In this document: positions 44,996 to 55,282 of the stretch, piece by piece | Position numbering within the stretch: position 1 is the first letter of the stretch | Layout of the letters: every line of letters begins with the position of its first letter | Origin: Parabacteroides sp. | Lineage (GTDB): Bacteria > Bacteroidota > Bacteroidia > Bacteroidales > Tannerellaceae | NCBI GenBank assembly: GCA_017481945.1 | Contig: JAFUOJ010000020.1 | Coordinates: 1-64,000, forward strand | Reading direction: 5' to 3' | DNA: 64,000 nt | Program-made: the position numbers and the translations under genes | The notes under the pieces: model-generated | Seen by the model: the letters and a program-made list of their open reading frames with translations, nothing else | What the model was told of the DNA's origin: nothing | The model's database searches: none

Positions 44996-47919
44996 GTAAA
45001 CCTGTAGAAATAGAATTCCTGATGAAAGACCGGCTGACACCCGGACTGGACAAAGCGGCCAAGGGTGTGGACAGCGTTACGGGCAAGGCTTCATCCGCCA
45101 ATGCCGAGCTGGAAAAGACGAAGCAGCAGGCGATGGACCTCCGTAATCTCATTGCATTGCTTGAAAACCAATTGGAGGAGCTGCGCCTGGTCGGGGAAAA
45201 TGCTTCCCCCGATTTGGACCAGAGCCGGAACATCGCCCATATAGAGAACCTGCAGAAGCAGATTGAGGAACTGAAGGAACAGTTGAAGCAGCTTGAGAAC
45301 GTGTCGGAGCATACGAATGTGGTACCGCCGGAACTTCCTCAAGCCAAGAAACAGTTCAACGGCCTGCACAACAGTATCCAGCAGATGGCCCGTGAAATGC
45401 CGTCACTTGCTATGGGGCCGCAGATGTTCTTTCTGGCCATCAGCAATAACCTTCCGATATTTACGGACGAGCTGGTCCGTGCCCGGAAAGAATATGACGC
45501 ATTGATTAAGACCGGTCAGAAAGCCACCCCTGTGTGGAAGCAGATACTATCCTCCTTGTTTTCCTGGCAAACGGCTATTACTACAGGTATCATGCTGCTT
45601 GTGATGTATGGGGATGAATTTGTGGAGTGGTGCAGCAACCTATTCAAAGGAGAAAAACAACTCTCGGCCACCGAACGGGCACAGAGGGGGCTGACCGAGG
45701 CGATAAAGAAAAACGGTTATGGCATCGGCAATGAGATTGTAGCACTCAGAAAGTTAAGCGATGAATGGTTGACATTGGGCGACAATATGGATGCCAAAAA
45801 GAAGTTCATTACGGATAATCAGACTGCGTTCGAGAAACTTGGGGTGGCCGTAACAACTACTGAGGAAGCAGAGAATCTGCTTGTGCGAAATACGCAAGCC
45901 TTTGTGGACTCGTTGACAAAGAGGGCAAGAGCCGCTGCAGGCATGAAACTTGCGGCAGACGCTTATGAAGAAGCCTTAAAGAAGCAGGTGGAAGCGGATA
46001 AAATGTCGGACAAAGTTCAGAAACAGGATGTGATTGTAATGAACACTTCGGCCGGGGCTGTCACGATGGGAACGGGGAAATTCTATGAAGTGGACAACGA
46101 AGAAAAGAAGCGTCTGAAAAAAGAAGTCGATGACTTGAATGCATTGGCTGAAAGCTATATAAAGGTTTCGGAAGAGCTGGAGAAAAATGCAGAAAAAGGT
46201 CTTTCGGATGTAGGCATAAAAGAAAAAGAAGAAAAGCAGGACAAGAATGCCCAAAAAGAAGCCGAGAAAGCAGCAGATAACCTTGAAAAGGCGAATGAAA
46301 TGCTGCTTGCCATGAGAGAACAGAATACTCGGGCTGAAATCGGCCTCATGGAGGAGGGAACAAAGAAGAAACTTGCCCAAATAGCATTGGACTATGATAC
46401 CCGCAAGGCAGAAATAGCCCGTAGGGAAAAGGAACTTGCGGAATTGAACAAAAAAGCCGGTGGCGACGGAACACTGACCGAAGAACAACAGACGGAGATT
46501 GATGAAGCCAACCGCCTGAACGCGGAGAACCGCAAGCAGGAGGAGCTTGCCGTTTACCGGGCTGAAACTGACGCCATGCGTGAGTTCCTGAAGGAATACG
46601 GCACCTACCAGCAGCAGAAACTTGCCATTGCGGAGGAATATGCCGAAAAGATAGGCAAGGCTGAAACCGAAGGTGAACGGATGATTCTGGCCAAGCAGCG
46701 TGACAAAGCTTTGGCCGGTATAGATATAAAGGCTGCCAAAGAACAGGTGGACTGGCAGAGTGTGTTCAGTGGTTTTGGCGGTGTGCTGCAGGAACAGATA
46801 CAGCCTACCATTGAGAACCTGAAGCGGATAACCCGGTCGGAAGAGTTCAAGAATGCCCCTGTCCGGGACCAGCAGGAACTTTACAACATCATAGCGGAAC
46901 TTGAACGCGACAACGCCAAGCTGGATTCGGAATCCTTCAAGAAGGTGGCCGACGACCTGGAACTGTTCCGCAACAGCCTGAACCGTTACAATGAAGCGTT
47001 GGAACGGCGTGATGAAGCGGAAGAAAGGCTGAGCGTTGCCAAAGCTACCCTGAAACAAGCCGAGGGGGACGGTGCCGATACATCGGAATTCCAGGCGGAG
47101 GTTGATGCCGCACAGGAAGCCTATGACCGTGCCAATGAAAGTGTGGAGACGTTCTCGGACATCCTGAATGAAAACAGCAAGGACTTGAACGAGTCAGCCA
47201 CCCGTATAAGCAATTCCTTGAATGGTGTAGCCGGCGGACTTTCCAAACTGAAGTCCGGTTCCCTGCAGACTTCCTTTGAGGGACTGCAGGACTTGGGCGG
47301 TATCATCGGCGGAAAAGTGGGTGACGCACTGGCCAACATGGATCCGACGGGTATCATCAGCGGTGTGCTCGGAATCGTGGACGTGCTGAAGGGTGGTGTC
47401 TCTTCCATTTTCGTGGATCTGCAGGATATGGTCTTCGGTGCCGTAGACGGAATATTGAGTGACATATTCAGCGGGGACATTCTCGTGAAGACGTTGGAAA
47501 GTACCGTAAAGGGTGTCGGCGGTATCCTTGACACCGTGACGTTCGGCGGCTTCTCCTCCCTGTTCGGCAGCGGTGAAAGCGACAAGAATCTGGAAAGGGA
47601 CATTGAATACCTGACCGCTTCCAACGACAACCTCCGGCAGTCCATAGACAATCTGGCAGACAAGATGGAAGATACAGCCGTTTCCGAGGCCTCCGGCGTG
47701 TATGAAAGACAAAAGGAGCTTCTGGAACAGCAGATGGCGAACACGCAGGAAATGATGCAACGTTCCGGTGCGGCTTATAGCAACGGTTTTCTGGGTATCG
47801 GCGGTTCGCATTCGTCAAACCATAAGATAAACGAAGGAATGTCTTCCGCAGACTGGAAGCTCAGCAGTGAGGAAATGGCCAAGGTTGCCGATGAAGCCCG
47901 ACCTCTATTCCAAGATTGA
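44992..47919 (+). CDS. Tape measure protein, N-terminal part; frameshift near the end
   Basis: 975 residues as read, mostly long coiled-coil (for example about 400-540 and 620-740), with hydrophobic segments near 180-205 and 760-880 (Gly/Ile/Val rich: 'ANMDPTGIISGVLGIVDVLKGG'). It sets tail length. After 'LSSEEMAKVADEA' at about 47898 the natural text 'PDLYSKIESLADDGHKNAAQ' continues in the +1 frame, while this frame stops after 'RPLFQD'. A lost or gained base or two in GCCCGA explains it. Confidence 0.85.
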   Translation: MSKPVEIEFLMKDRLTPGLDKAAKGVDSVTGKASSANAELEKTKQQAMDLRNLIALLENQLEELRLVGENASPDLDQSRNIAHIENLQKQIEELKEQLKQLENVSEHTNVVPPELPQAKKQFNGLHNSIQQMAREMPSLAMGPQMFFLAISNNLPIFTDELVRARKEYDALIKTGQKATPVWKQILSSLFSWQTAITTGIMLLVMYGDEFVEWCSNLFKGEKQLSATERAQRGLTEAIKKNGYGIGNEIVALRKLSDEWLTLGDNMDAKKKFITDNQTAFEKLGVAVTTTEEAENLLVRNTQAFVDSLTKRARAAAGMKLAADAYEEALKKQVEADKMSDKVQKQDVIVMNTSAGAVTMGTGKFYEVDNEEKKRLKKEVDDLNALAESYIKVSEELEKNAEKGLSDVGIKEKEEKQDKNAQKEAEKAADNLEKANEMLLAMREQNTRAEIGLMEEGTKKKLAQIALDYDTRKAEIARREKELAELNKKAGGDGTLTEEQQTEIDEANRLNAENRKQEELAVYRAETDAMREFLKEYGTYQQQKLAIAEEYAEKIGKAETEGERMILAKQRDKALAGIDIKAAKEQVDWQSVFSGFGGVLQEQIQPTIENLKRITRSEEFKNAPVRDQQELYNIIAELERDNAKLDSESFKKVADDLELFRNSLNRYNEALERRDEAEERLSVAKATLKQAEGDGADTSEFQAEVDAAQEAYDRANESVETFSDILNENSKDLNESATRISNSLNGVAGGLSKLKSGSLQTSFEGLQDLGGIIGGKVGDALANMDPTGIISGVLGIVDVLKGGVSSIFVDLQDMVFGAVDGILSDIFSGDILVKTLESTVKGVGGILDTVTFGGFSSLFGSGESDKNLERDIEYLTASNDNLRQSIDNLADKMEDTAVSEASGVYERQKELLEQQMANTQEMMQRSGAAYSNGFLGIGGSHSSNHKINEGMSSADWKLSSEEMAKVADEARPLFQD

Positions 47920-48604
47920 ATCGCTGGCCGATGACGGGCACAAGAACGCGGCCCAGTATATGGATGAATACATATCCTACTACAAGGAACTGGAGGAACT
48001 TCAGGAAGCCTACTATGAGAAGCTGACCGGCATGTCGTTTGACAGTGTGCGCAGCAGCTTCAAGAGTACCCTCCTTGACATGGAATCGGATGCTTCCACC
48101 TTTTCCGAGAATATCGGTGAAACGATGAAGGAGGGTATCATCGAGGGCTTGATGAGTGAGAAATATGATGCCTTGCTGAAAGAGTGGTACAGGAACTTCG
48201 CCGAATCCATGGAGGACGGCAGCATGTCCGAGGATGAGATAGAAGCCCTGCGTTCCCAGTATCAGGACATCGTGGATGACGCACTGGCCGACAGGGAGGC
48301 GCTTGTCAAGGCTTTGGGACTGGAGGGTACCGTTTCCGAAACGGGTACCACTCAGACGGGGAAAGCCGGTGCTTTTACCACCATGACACAGGAACAGGGG
48401 ACGAAGCTGGAAGGGCTGTTCACTTCCGGACAGATGCATTGGGCTTCCATAGATGACCATGTGGAGGACGTGTCGGCAAAGATGGACATCGCTTCCGAGC
48501 ACCTCCGCAAGATCGAGGAGAATACCGGTGATTGCAAGGATTCCCTTTCAGCGATCAAGGAAGATATTAAGAAGATTATTCGTGACGGACTAAAGATGAA
48601 GTGA
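47891..48604 (+). CDS. Tape measure protein, C-terminal part
   Basis: 237 residues from ATG 47891, but more likely the separated end of the tape measure. 'FTTMTQEQGTKLEGLFTSGQMHWASIDDHV' near the end is typical of Bacteroides-phage tape measure C-termini, and the overlap with the upstream frame is only 29 bases. If no frameshift occurred in the original phage the whole protein would have about 1210 residues. Free translation from the ATG could give the fragment alone. Confidence 0.75.
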   Translation: MKPDLYSKIESLADDGHKNAAQYMDEYISYYKELEELQEAYYEKLTGMSFDSVRSSFKSTLLDMESDASTFSENIGETMKEGIIEGLMSEKYDALLKEWYRNFAESMEDGSMSEDEIEALRSQYQDIVDDALADREALVKALGLEGTVSETGTTQTGKAGAFTTMTQEQGTKLEGLFTSGQMHWASIDDHVEDVSAKMDIASEHLRKIEENTGDCKDSLSAIKEDIKKIIRDGLKMK

Positions 48605-48605
48605 T

Positions 48606-49070
48606 ATGGACAAGATATTAGGCGGACTGGTATTGATAAACGGTGTGGATATATGGACCGAATACGGTGCTTTCCTGACAGAAGAAAAGAAAGGCGGCCG
48701 TGAGAACCAGACATCCATACTCAAGCCGTCCAAAGTGAAGAAGCATACGGCGGTCGATATCCGGGAAGAGAACGGGAAGAAGTATTCGCAGAAGCTGGAG
48801 GTGGCCAATGACGAACGTGAGGTGACGCTTCACTTCGCCCTGTTTGCCGACACCCAAGCCGGCTGGCTGGAAAGATACCGGGCGTTTATCGCCTTCCTCA
48901 AGCAAGGGAATGACGGCTGGCTGGACGTGAACTTCACGGAACTGGGGCTTACCCTGCGGATGTTCTATGCGGACAGCACCAAGTTCGAGCCGCTTACCTA
49001 CTTGTGGAAGGAAGGCAAACAGGCCAGCCGTTTCAAGGTCAAGTTTACGGAACCTGCCCCCATTATATAA
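48606..49070 (+). CDS. Distal tail-type protein
   Basis: 154 residues starting MDKILGGLVLINGVDIWTEYGAFL. 'LHFALFADTQAGWLERYRAFIAFLKQGNDGWLDVNF' and 'RMFYADSTKFEPLTYLW' are features of small baseplate/distal-tail proteins located between tape measure and tail-hub genes. Role inferred from position and partial similarity. Confidence 0.6.
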   Translation: MDKILGGLVLINGVDIWTEYGAFLTEEKKGGRENQTSILKPSKVKKHTAVDIREENGKKYSQKLEVANDEREVTLHFALFADTQAGWLERYRAFIAFLKQGNDGWLDVNFTELGLTLRMFYADSTKFEPLTYLWKEGKQASRFKVKFTEPAPII

Positions 49071-49091
49071 CCATTAGAATGACATTGGAAT

Positions 49092-52000
49092 ATGCTTATA
49101 ACTCTATATAACAGCAGCAAGGAAAAGAAAGCGGTCTTCGGTGTGAACGACAGCAGCTCCCAGGTGAAGGAAATCCATTCGGATAACGTCCTCAGCCTTT
49201 CCTTTACCCTGTATGAGCATATTGAACTTGACGTGAACGACTACGTGGACTTTGAGGGGGAACGCTACCGGATGACCGAACAGTACAAGCCGACGCAGAA
49301 GTCCATGCAGGAATGGGTGTATGACGTGAAGCTGTACGGTATCGAGAGCCTTATCAAGCGTTTCCTCGTGTTGAAGACCGTTGACGGCGAGAACGAGCCG
49401 GTCTTTTCCCTGACCGCCCCGGCACGCGACCATGTGGCCCTGATAGTGGAATGCATCAACCTGGGCATGGGAACTACGGACTGGAAGGTCGGGGAAGTGG
49501 CCGACACCGGAAACATTACCATAGACTATGAAGGGACCTACTGCCATGAAGGGCTGAAGAAGGTGGCCGAAGCGGCCGGTACCGAATGGTGGTTTGACGG
49601 CATGACGGTGAACGTATGCCGTTGCGAACATGGCGGGGAACTGGCCCTCGGCTACGGGAACGGTATCCTGTCCATTGAACGGGGAACCGCCGACAACGTG
49701 AAGTTCTATACCCGTCTGTTCCCGGTGGGAAGCAGCCGTAACATTGACCCGGCACGTTATGGATACAGCCGTCTGCAACTGCCCGACGGAGCCAAGTATG
49801 TGGACGTGAATACGGACAAATACGGCATCATCCACCATTATGAGCAGGACGCCTTTTCACATATATATCCGAAACGTACCGGTACGGTAAGCAGTGTACG
49901 CAGTGAGGAGGTGACCGACGAGGACGGGAATCCGTTCACCGTCTATTACTTCCAGGATTCCGGACTGGACTTTGACCCCAACAGCTATGAGATAGCCGGG
50001 CTTGTCAAGCAGGTCACCTTCCAGAACGGGGAACTGAACGGCCGGGAGTTTGAAGTGAACTATGACAGCGAAACCAAGGAGTTTGAAATCATAACCGTCT
50101 GGCCCTACGATGACGGTACCCAACTGCCCGGGGGTGCGTTTGTCCCCGAAGCCGGGGATGAATACATCCTTTGGAATATCCGTATGCCGGACGAGTATTA
50201 CCCCATAGCGGAGGCCGAATATCTGGCAGCCGTGAACGAGTATAATGCCGCCCATGGCGTTGATGTATCCGTGTATAAATGCCCGACTGACCATGTATGG
50301 GTGGAGGATAACGGTGCGGAATTCTATCTCGGCAGAAGAATCCGTCTGGAAAGTGCCGAGTATTTTCCGGAAACGGGGTATCGCAGCAGCCGTATCACCA
50401 AGATGACACGGCGGGTGAACCTGCCTTCCTATGTGGAACTTGAGATAAGTGATGCCGTTTCCAAAAGCGGCATGGAAAACATCGAGGACAGCATTGACGA
50501 GGTAAGGAACATCGTACAGACTTCCAACGCCTCTTTCCCGGATGTGGTCCGTACTTGGGAAAGCACTCCGGCAAGCGACTATAACGTGTTCTCTTCCAAG
50601 CGTACCTTGAAAGAGATAGCGAACCGTGCCCTTTCCCGTCTGAATCCTGACGTTGCCCAGGGGTTGATACAGTTCCTTGACGGCATACAGACAGGAACCT
50701 ATAAGGAAGGGGTTTCCGGTTCCCGTATCGATAAGGACGGCAATGCCGAGTTCGGGAAGATTATAACCCGTCTTCGTGCCATACTTGCGGAACTCCAGGT
50801 GAACGGTTCCGCCGAGTTCAGGGGGCAGCTCTCTTCTGAGGAGTTTGTTTCCGGATTCCTGAACGGGAAAGGTTGGGCCATACTGAAGAAGGAAGTCCTC
50901 AATGCCCTCGGTGTTTCCGAAACGAAATATACCGGGGAGTTTGACGAGATAGTGGTGCGTGGAATGCTCCGCGTGTTTTCCCTTGTGGCCAGCCAGATGC
51001 TTGGGGAGAATGACAACCGTGTTTTTACCGGGATGATGGAGGTTGACCATTTCGAGGAAAGCAGCGGAAAGGTCTGGCTCCGCACTCAGGACGGCAAACT
51101 CTACAATCCTTTCCGCAAGGGCGACTATATCATGGTACAGCAGTACAACGGTATGCCTTCAGCGGAAAATGAATACTATATAACCAAGCACTATGAACTG
51201 ATAGTAGAATCCGCCGGAATCGGTAATACCGATGACGGGGAGGACCGTCTGGATTGGATAACCTTTTCCGGTTTCCTCTCTGCAGACGGGAAACCGGCTT
51301 CAGAAACCATAGCTTCGGGTGATACCTTTACCCGTGTTGACAATGCGACCGACGCTGACCGCAAGGGTTTGATACAGATTATTACGGTCGGAACCGCCAC
51401 TCCATATATGGATATCGTGTACGGCATGAAGACCGACCCGGACAATTCGTTGAAGGGCCGTATCGGTAACCTTCAAGGTGTCTACCACCACCTTTTCGGC
51501 TGGCTGGAAGGTTTCGGTGAACTTCTGATGAACCTGTATGCGGTCGGTGATTTCCGTCTCCGGCGTACCGGTGAGAGCCTTGACGCGAAGATTGAAATGC
51601 TGAAGGGGTTATTCTCCACTTCCTACCAGCGTGTGTCATACGATCTGACCGAAGAAGACAACTACCTGAAGAATGCGACCTTTTCCGAATCAATGGAAGG
51701 GTGGAGTACGCAAAATGACACGTCCGTGCTGATGAGCAACGGGGAGCCCCTTCTTGTCAACGGTGCGATATTGAACACGACGGGCAAGGTGGCTGCAATC
51801 GCGGAGTATGAAGGCCGTAACATGCTCCATATAAACGACAGCTATGTAAGCCAGGCCAATGCGGATATCCGTAAGCCGGGTACCCATAAGGAATATATCC
51901 AGGCAGAGGACGGTACGCTGACCGATGAGTATGTGGAGGTGGATGACACCCTTTTCCTTTCCGTCAAGTTCCTTGCGAAGACGGACGGCACGCTGACCAT

Positions 52001-53570
52001 CGGAATGCAGGGTTCTTCCTCGGAAGACGGTTCGCTTCCGTTTGCCCAGGTTGCCGTGTCTTCCTCTACGGACTGGCAGATATTCCAATGGAGCGGCACC
52101 TGGGACGGTGTGGGAGATTTCCTCCTTCAATATACGGGTGAGATGTATGTCTCCCTTCTTTCGTTGACCGACAAGGCTCTTGATGACTTCAAGAAATCCG
52201 TATCCACCCGTATTGAACAGACGGACAGCAATATCCGGCTGTTGGGGACCAACGTGGACAATCTGAACGGAACGGTTACCGAACTTGGAATAGAGCTTGA
52301 CGCGGCCGAAGAGGACATTTCCATCTATGCGGCCAAGACGGATGAAAATACGTCTTCCATTTCAGCCCTGAAGGTGGAGGTCTCCTCGATCAGCTCCACC
52401 GTTACCTCCGTACAGGGCGACCTTGCAGCGGCTGAAAAGACGGCTGCCGCTGCGGCACAGGCCGCCCATGACCGTGCCGACGAAGCCTACAGCGAAGCCT
52501 CCAGTGCCTGGTGGAAAGCCTACTATGCCCAGCAGGACGCTGACAGTGCCCAGTCCACCGCTGATGACGCCTACGCCCAATCAGTGGCGAATGCAACAGC
52601 GATAGAACAGAACGCAACAAGTATCAGTGCCATTGCCGGGCTTTTTGACAGCGACGGGCATTTGCTGGAAGGCAGCGGTTGGGTTACTACTACCAACTAT
52701 AATTCCCTCTATTCAAAGGTCTATTCGATGGACGGACAGCTGGCGGCAAAGGCCGAGCTGAGTACCAGTGTACAGTATGATCCGGATACCGGTCTTGTTA
52801 CCAGTGACATCAAGCTGACTGCCGACAAGATAAGCATTGAAGGTATTACGACCATCAACAATTCCTTCAGTGTGGATACGGACGGCACTACCCGTATTGC
52901 CGGATTCACCGTTTCCGGCAACGGGCTGGTCAATTCAGGGTTTGACAATGACGCTTATGTGATATTCCGTAATGATACCTACAAGACTTTTGCCGGCATT
53001 GGCGGCAATGTCCTTCCTGCATCTACGGGACTACGCGCTGTGGCAAGATTTGAAAATCATGACACTACTGACCAATGGGGATTTGGTGCAAACTATGCGA
53101 TGCTGGTTTCCGCTCAAGGAGGACGTGACAATGTGGCAATCGGTTTCAATGGCGGTAGCATATATGGTATGGCGATGAAGAATACAATCATCGGTACAGA
53201 CATAACTTCGAAGACCCTTGAGAGGAGTGACTACAATGTCATAGCCATCAATACAAGCGATTGTACGCTGACACTCCCGACCATGCAACTGTATGATGAC
53301 GGGCACGTCATCCGTATCAAGAGGCTGGGTAGTGGAGGGTTGAGTATCAAGATGGGGTATTGCTATACATGGAATGGAACCAGTTACCGCTATACAAGGC
53401 CTGTTCTGATTTACAACCAGAATTCCAAACTTACAGGAACAAACACATTATCATTCAGCAGTATCTGTGATGCTTTTGAATTGGTATGGTGCCGTGATAT
53501 AAACTATACGGTGGACGGCACTCAGTATTACGGTGCCTGGGTGCAGTACAAACTGCCGAGAGACTGGTAA
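49092..53570 (+). CDS. Large tail tip/hub protein with fibre-like C-terminus
   Basis: 1492 residues. The first 450 resemble tail-associated hub proteins ('DYVDFEGERYRMTEQYKPTQKS', 'YDVKLYGIESLIKRF', 'GYGNGILSIERGTADNVKFYTRLFPVGSSRNI'). Middle repeats hold beta-rich domains ('GNAEFGKIITRLRAILAELQVNGSAEF'). At about 1060-1200 there is an Ala-rich coiled coil ('AAEKTAAAAAQAAHDRADEAY') and then a fibre-type domain ('GLVNSGFDNDAYVIFRND'). It probably joins the tail tube to the receptor-binding parts outside the cell. Confidence 0.75.
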   Translation: MLITLYNSSKEKKAVFGVNDSSSQVKEIHSDNVLSLSFTLYEHIELDVNDYVDFEGERYRMTEQYKPTQKSMQEWVYDVKLYGIESLIKRFLVLKTVDGENEPVFSLTAPARDHVALIVECINLGMGTTDWKVGEVADTGNITIDYEGTYCHEGLKKVAEAAGTEWWFDGMTVNVCRCEHGGELALGYGNGILSIERGTADNVKFYTRLFPVGSSRNIDPARYGYSRLQLPDGAKYVDVNTDKYGIIHHYEQDAFSHIYPKRTGTVSSVRSEEVTDEDGNPFTVYYFQDSGLDFDPNSYEIAGLVKQVTFQNGELNGREFEVNYDSETKEFEIITVWPYDDGTQLPGGAFVPEAGDEYILWNIRMPDEYYPIAEAEYLAAVNEYNAAHGVDVSVYKCPTDHVWVEDNGAEFYLGRRIRLESAEYFPETGYRSSRITKMTRRVNLPSYVELEISDAVSKSGMENIEDSIDEVRNIVQTSNASFPDVVRTWESTPASDYNVFSSKRTLKEIANRALSRLNPDVAQGLIQFLDGIQTGTYKEGVSGSRIDKDGNAEFGKIITRLRAILAELQVNGSAEFRGQLSSEEFVSGFLNGKGWAILKKEVLNALGVSETKYTGEFDEIVVRGMLRVFSLVASQMLGENDNRVFTGMMEVDHFEESSGKVWLRTQDGKLYNPFRKGDYIMVQQYNGMPSAENEYYITKHYELIVESAGIGNTDDGEDRLDWITFSGFLSADGKPASETIASGDTFTRVDNATDADRKGLIQIITVGTATPYMDIVYGMKTDPDNSLKGRIGNLQGVYHHLFGWLEGFGELLMNLYAVGDFRLRRTGESLDAKIEMLKGLFSTSYQRVSYDLTEEDNYLKNATFSESMEGWSTQNDTSVLMSNGEPLLVNGAILNTTGKVAAIAEYEGRNMLHINDSYVSQANADIRKPGTHKEYIQAEDGTLTDEYVEVDDTLFLSVKFLAKTDGTLTIGMQGSSSEDGSLPFAQVAVSSSTDWQIFQWSGTWDGVGDFLLQYTGEMYVSLLSLTDKALDDFKKSVSTRIEQTDSNIRLLGTNVDNLNGTVTELGIELDAAEEDISIYAAKTDENTSSISALKVEVSSISSTVTSVQGDLAAAEKTAAAAAQAAHDRADEAYSEASSAWWKAYYAQQDADSAQSTADDAYAQSVANATAIEQNATSISAIAGLFDSDGHLLEGSGWVTTTNYNSLYSKVYSMDGQLAAKAELSTSVQYDPDTGLVTSDIKLTADKISIEGITTINNSFSVDTDGTTRIAGFTVSGNGLVNSGFDNDAYVIFRNDTYKTFAGIGGNVLPASTGLRAVARFENHDTTDQWGFGANYAMLVSAQGGRDNVAIGFNGGSIYGMAMKNTIIGTDITSKTLERSDYNVIAINTSDCTLTLPTMQLYDDGHVIRIKRLGSGGLSIKMGYCYTWNGTSYRYTRPVLIYNQNSKLTGTNTLSFSSICDAFELVWCRDINYTVDGTQYYGAWVQYKLPRDW

Positions 53571-53597
53571 ATGTTGAACCATTAAATATATGACATT

Positions 53598-53918
53598 ATG
53601 AAAGTGAATTTCAAGAAAGAATTTGTGGATTGCTTCGGCAAGACGATTACGGAAAAGAAGAACGGTAAGGAAACAGCCCTCCAGATTTGGGAGAGCCTTG
53701 CCCGTAACCTGTTCAATCTCTCCATCCTTGGAGGTACTCCTATATCCCAGGATGAGAAATATACGGCCTACAGCCTGAGCATGCGCATTGCAGGCAATCC
53801 ATCGGAGGTGGAAGTCAGTACAGAAGAGGCGAGCTTCCTGAAACGTGTATGTGCTGAACAACTTTCGGCCGGTGCATACGGTATTGTGGCCGATATAGTG
53901 GAAGGAAAAGAATGTTGA
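53598..53918 (+). CDS. Small hypothetical tail-region protein
   Basis: 106 residues, 'MKVNFKKEFVDCFGKTITEKKNGKE', mainly helical. Seen between large tail gene and fibre genes; no motif recognised. The stop at 53918 overlaps a possible start of the next frame. Confidence 0.55.
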   Translation: MKVNFKKEFVDCFGKTITEKKNGKETALQIWESLARNLFNLSILGGTPISQDEKYTAYSLSMRIAGNPSEVEVSTEEASFLKRVCAEQLSAGAYGIVADIVEGKEC

Positions 53919-53938
53919 ACCATAAAAACAGAAACAGT

Positions 53939-54217
53939 ATGAAAAAGAAATCATCGAATTCGTCGGTCAGTTATGACCCCGTTGTGTTGAGTGAGAATGC
54001 TTCAATCAACTTTACCCGTGTGAGCAACGCCAACGGTACCACCGTCTATGGAAAGATAGTGAAGGACGGTGCCGAAGTCGGCAATGTGGCCTATGACAGC
54101 CGGGGCGGTTACATGAATACCAGCCTGAAGCCTTTTGCCGCACTTACTCAGGAAGAGGTGTCGGCTGTCTATGCGACCGTTCCGGGCTGTATCAATGAAA
54201 TTCTTTCAGAAGAATAA
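53939..54217 (+). CDS. Small hypothetical tail-region protein
   Basis: 92 residues from ATG 53939 (an in-frame ATG at 53912 lies inside the previous gene). 'SENASINFTRVSNANGTTVYGKIVKDGAEVGNVAYDSRGGY' suggests a small beta-rich protein. Function unknown; twelve bases before the next gene. Confidence 0.55.
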   Translation: MKKKSSNSSVSYDPVVLSENASINFTRVSNANGTTVYGKIVKDGAEVGNVAYDSRGGYMNTSLKPFAALTQEEVSAVYATVPGCINEILSEE

Positions 54218-54229
54218 ACGGACTGGATT

Positions 54230-55264
54230 ATGGGAGCTATACAGACCAGCCAACGTGAACTGGAGGCGTTCTATGCCCTCGCCCTTCCGGGTTTCCTTGA
54301 ATACTTGAGGACACACGGTACGAGTGTCGGCAATGTAGAGCTTGCCACCACGCTGGAGGGGATAACCTCCCTTCCGGCACGTTATATGCTCGGTGGTGTT
54401 GAGAAGACGGTACTTGCCCCCCTTTCGCTTCTGACAAAGGAGGTTGACGCCCAGATCATAGCGTGCATTGAAGCCACGACGGCTGCTAACAGTGCCGCTT
54501 CTGACGCCAATGCCGCAGCCAAGAAAGTTACTGATGCCATAACGGATATCAGTACACAGAAACAGGCGGCACTGGATGCCGCAGCCAGTGCGAACGCTGC
54601 CGCTACTGCTGCCACCAACGCCAGGGTAACATGTGAAAGTGTCACCCAAGCCTGTAAGGAGGCCACCGATTATTGTCAGACAAAGACCGCAGAATGTGTG
54701 GATGTCATAGCGTCGTGCCGTGCCGCCACCCAGGAATGTGTGAACGAAACGGCCAACAGCAAGGTGGCCACAGCGGCCGCCAATACGGCTGCGGCCAAAG
54801 CCAACAGCGAGGCTTCCAACCTCTCTACGTTGAAGAACGCCTGCCAGGACGTTACCACCCGTTGCGAAAGCACCAACCAGACCGCCGAGGAGAAGGTCGT
54901 TGAGATGGATACGCTGATGAAGAACTTTTCCGGCGAATCCCAGGCTTCCCCTGTCCGGATGGTGGTTGAAGCTCCGGCGGAAATCAGTACGTCCAACAAG
55001 GTCGCCCAGAAGATAGGTGTACAGCTTTATCCCGGTTACGTGATGAAGAATGTACTCTACCGCAGAGAGGAGGGGGATTCCCTCCGCGCTGATCCTTCCG
55101 GTAACCTGAAGGTAACCGGTACCGGTACCAGCACTTTCTATGTAATCCCCACACAGAACACGGAGCTTTGGCAGGAAGTGAAGATAAATGTCCGTACCCC
55201 TCTGATCCGCCTGACGGGTGACGGCAAGATACGTTTGAACGGCGGTAGAATGCGAATCGTATAA
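54230..55264 (+). CDS. Alanine-rich coiled-coil tail fibre-type protein
   Basis: 344 residues. After a helical start (MGAIQTSQRELEAFYALALPG), a long Ala/Thr-rich coiled region (about 75-235: 'AASDANAAAKKVTDAITDISTQKQAALDAAASANAAA') with regular cysteines, then a beta domain of about 100 residues ('RMVVEAPAEISTSNKVAQKIGVQLYPGYV'). The form suits a trimeric fibre shaft that presents the receptor-binding protein encoded 19 bases downstream. Confidence 0.65.
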   Translation: MGAIQTSQRELEAFYALALPGFLEYLRTHGTSVGNVELATTLEGITSLPARYMLGGVEKTVLAPLSLLTKEVDAQIIACIEATTAANSAASDANAAAKKVTDAITDISTQKQAALDAAASANAAATAATNARVTCESVTQACKEATDYCQTKTAECVDVIASCRAATQECVNETANSKVATAAANTAAAKANSEASNLSTLKNACQDVTTRCESTNQTAEEKVVEMDTLMKNFSGESQASPVRMVVEAPAEISTSNKVAQKIGVQLYPGYVMKNVLYRREEGDSLRADPSGNLKVTGTGTSTFYVIPTQNTELWQEVKINVRTPLIRLTGDGKIRLNGGRMRIV

Positions 55265-55282
55265 CAATCAAAAACAGAAAAT

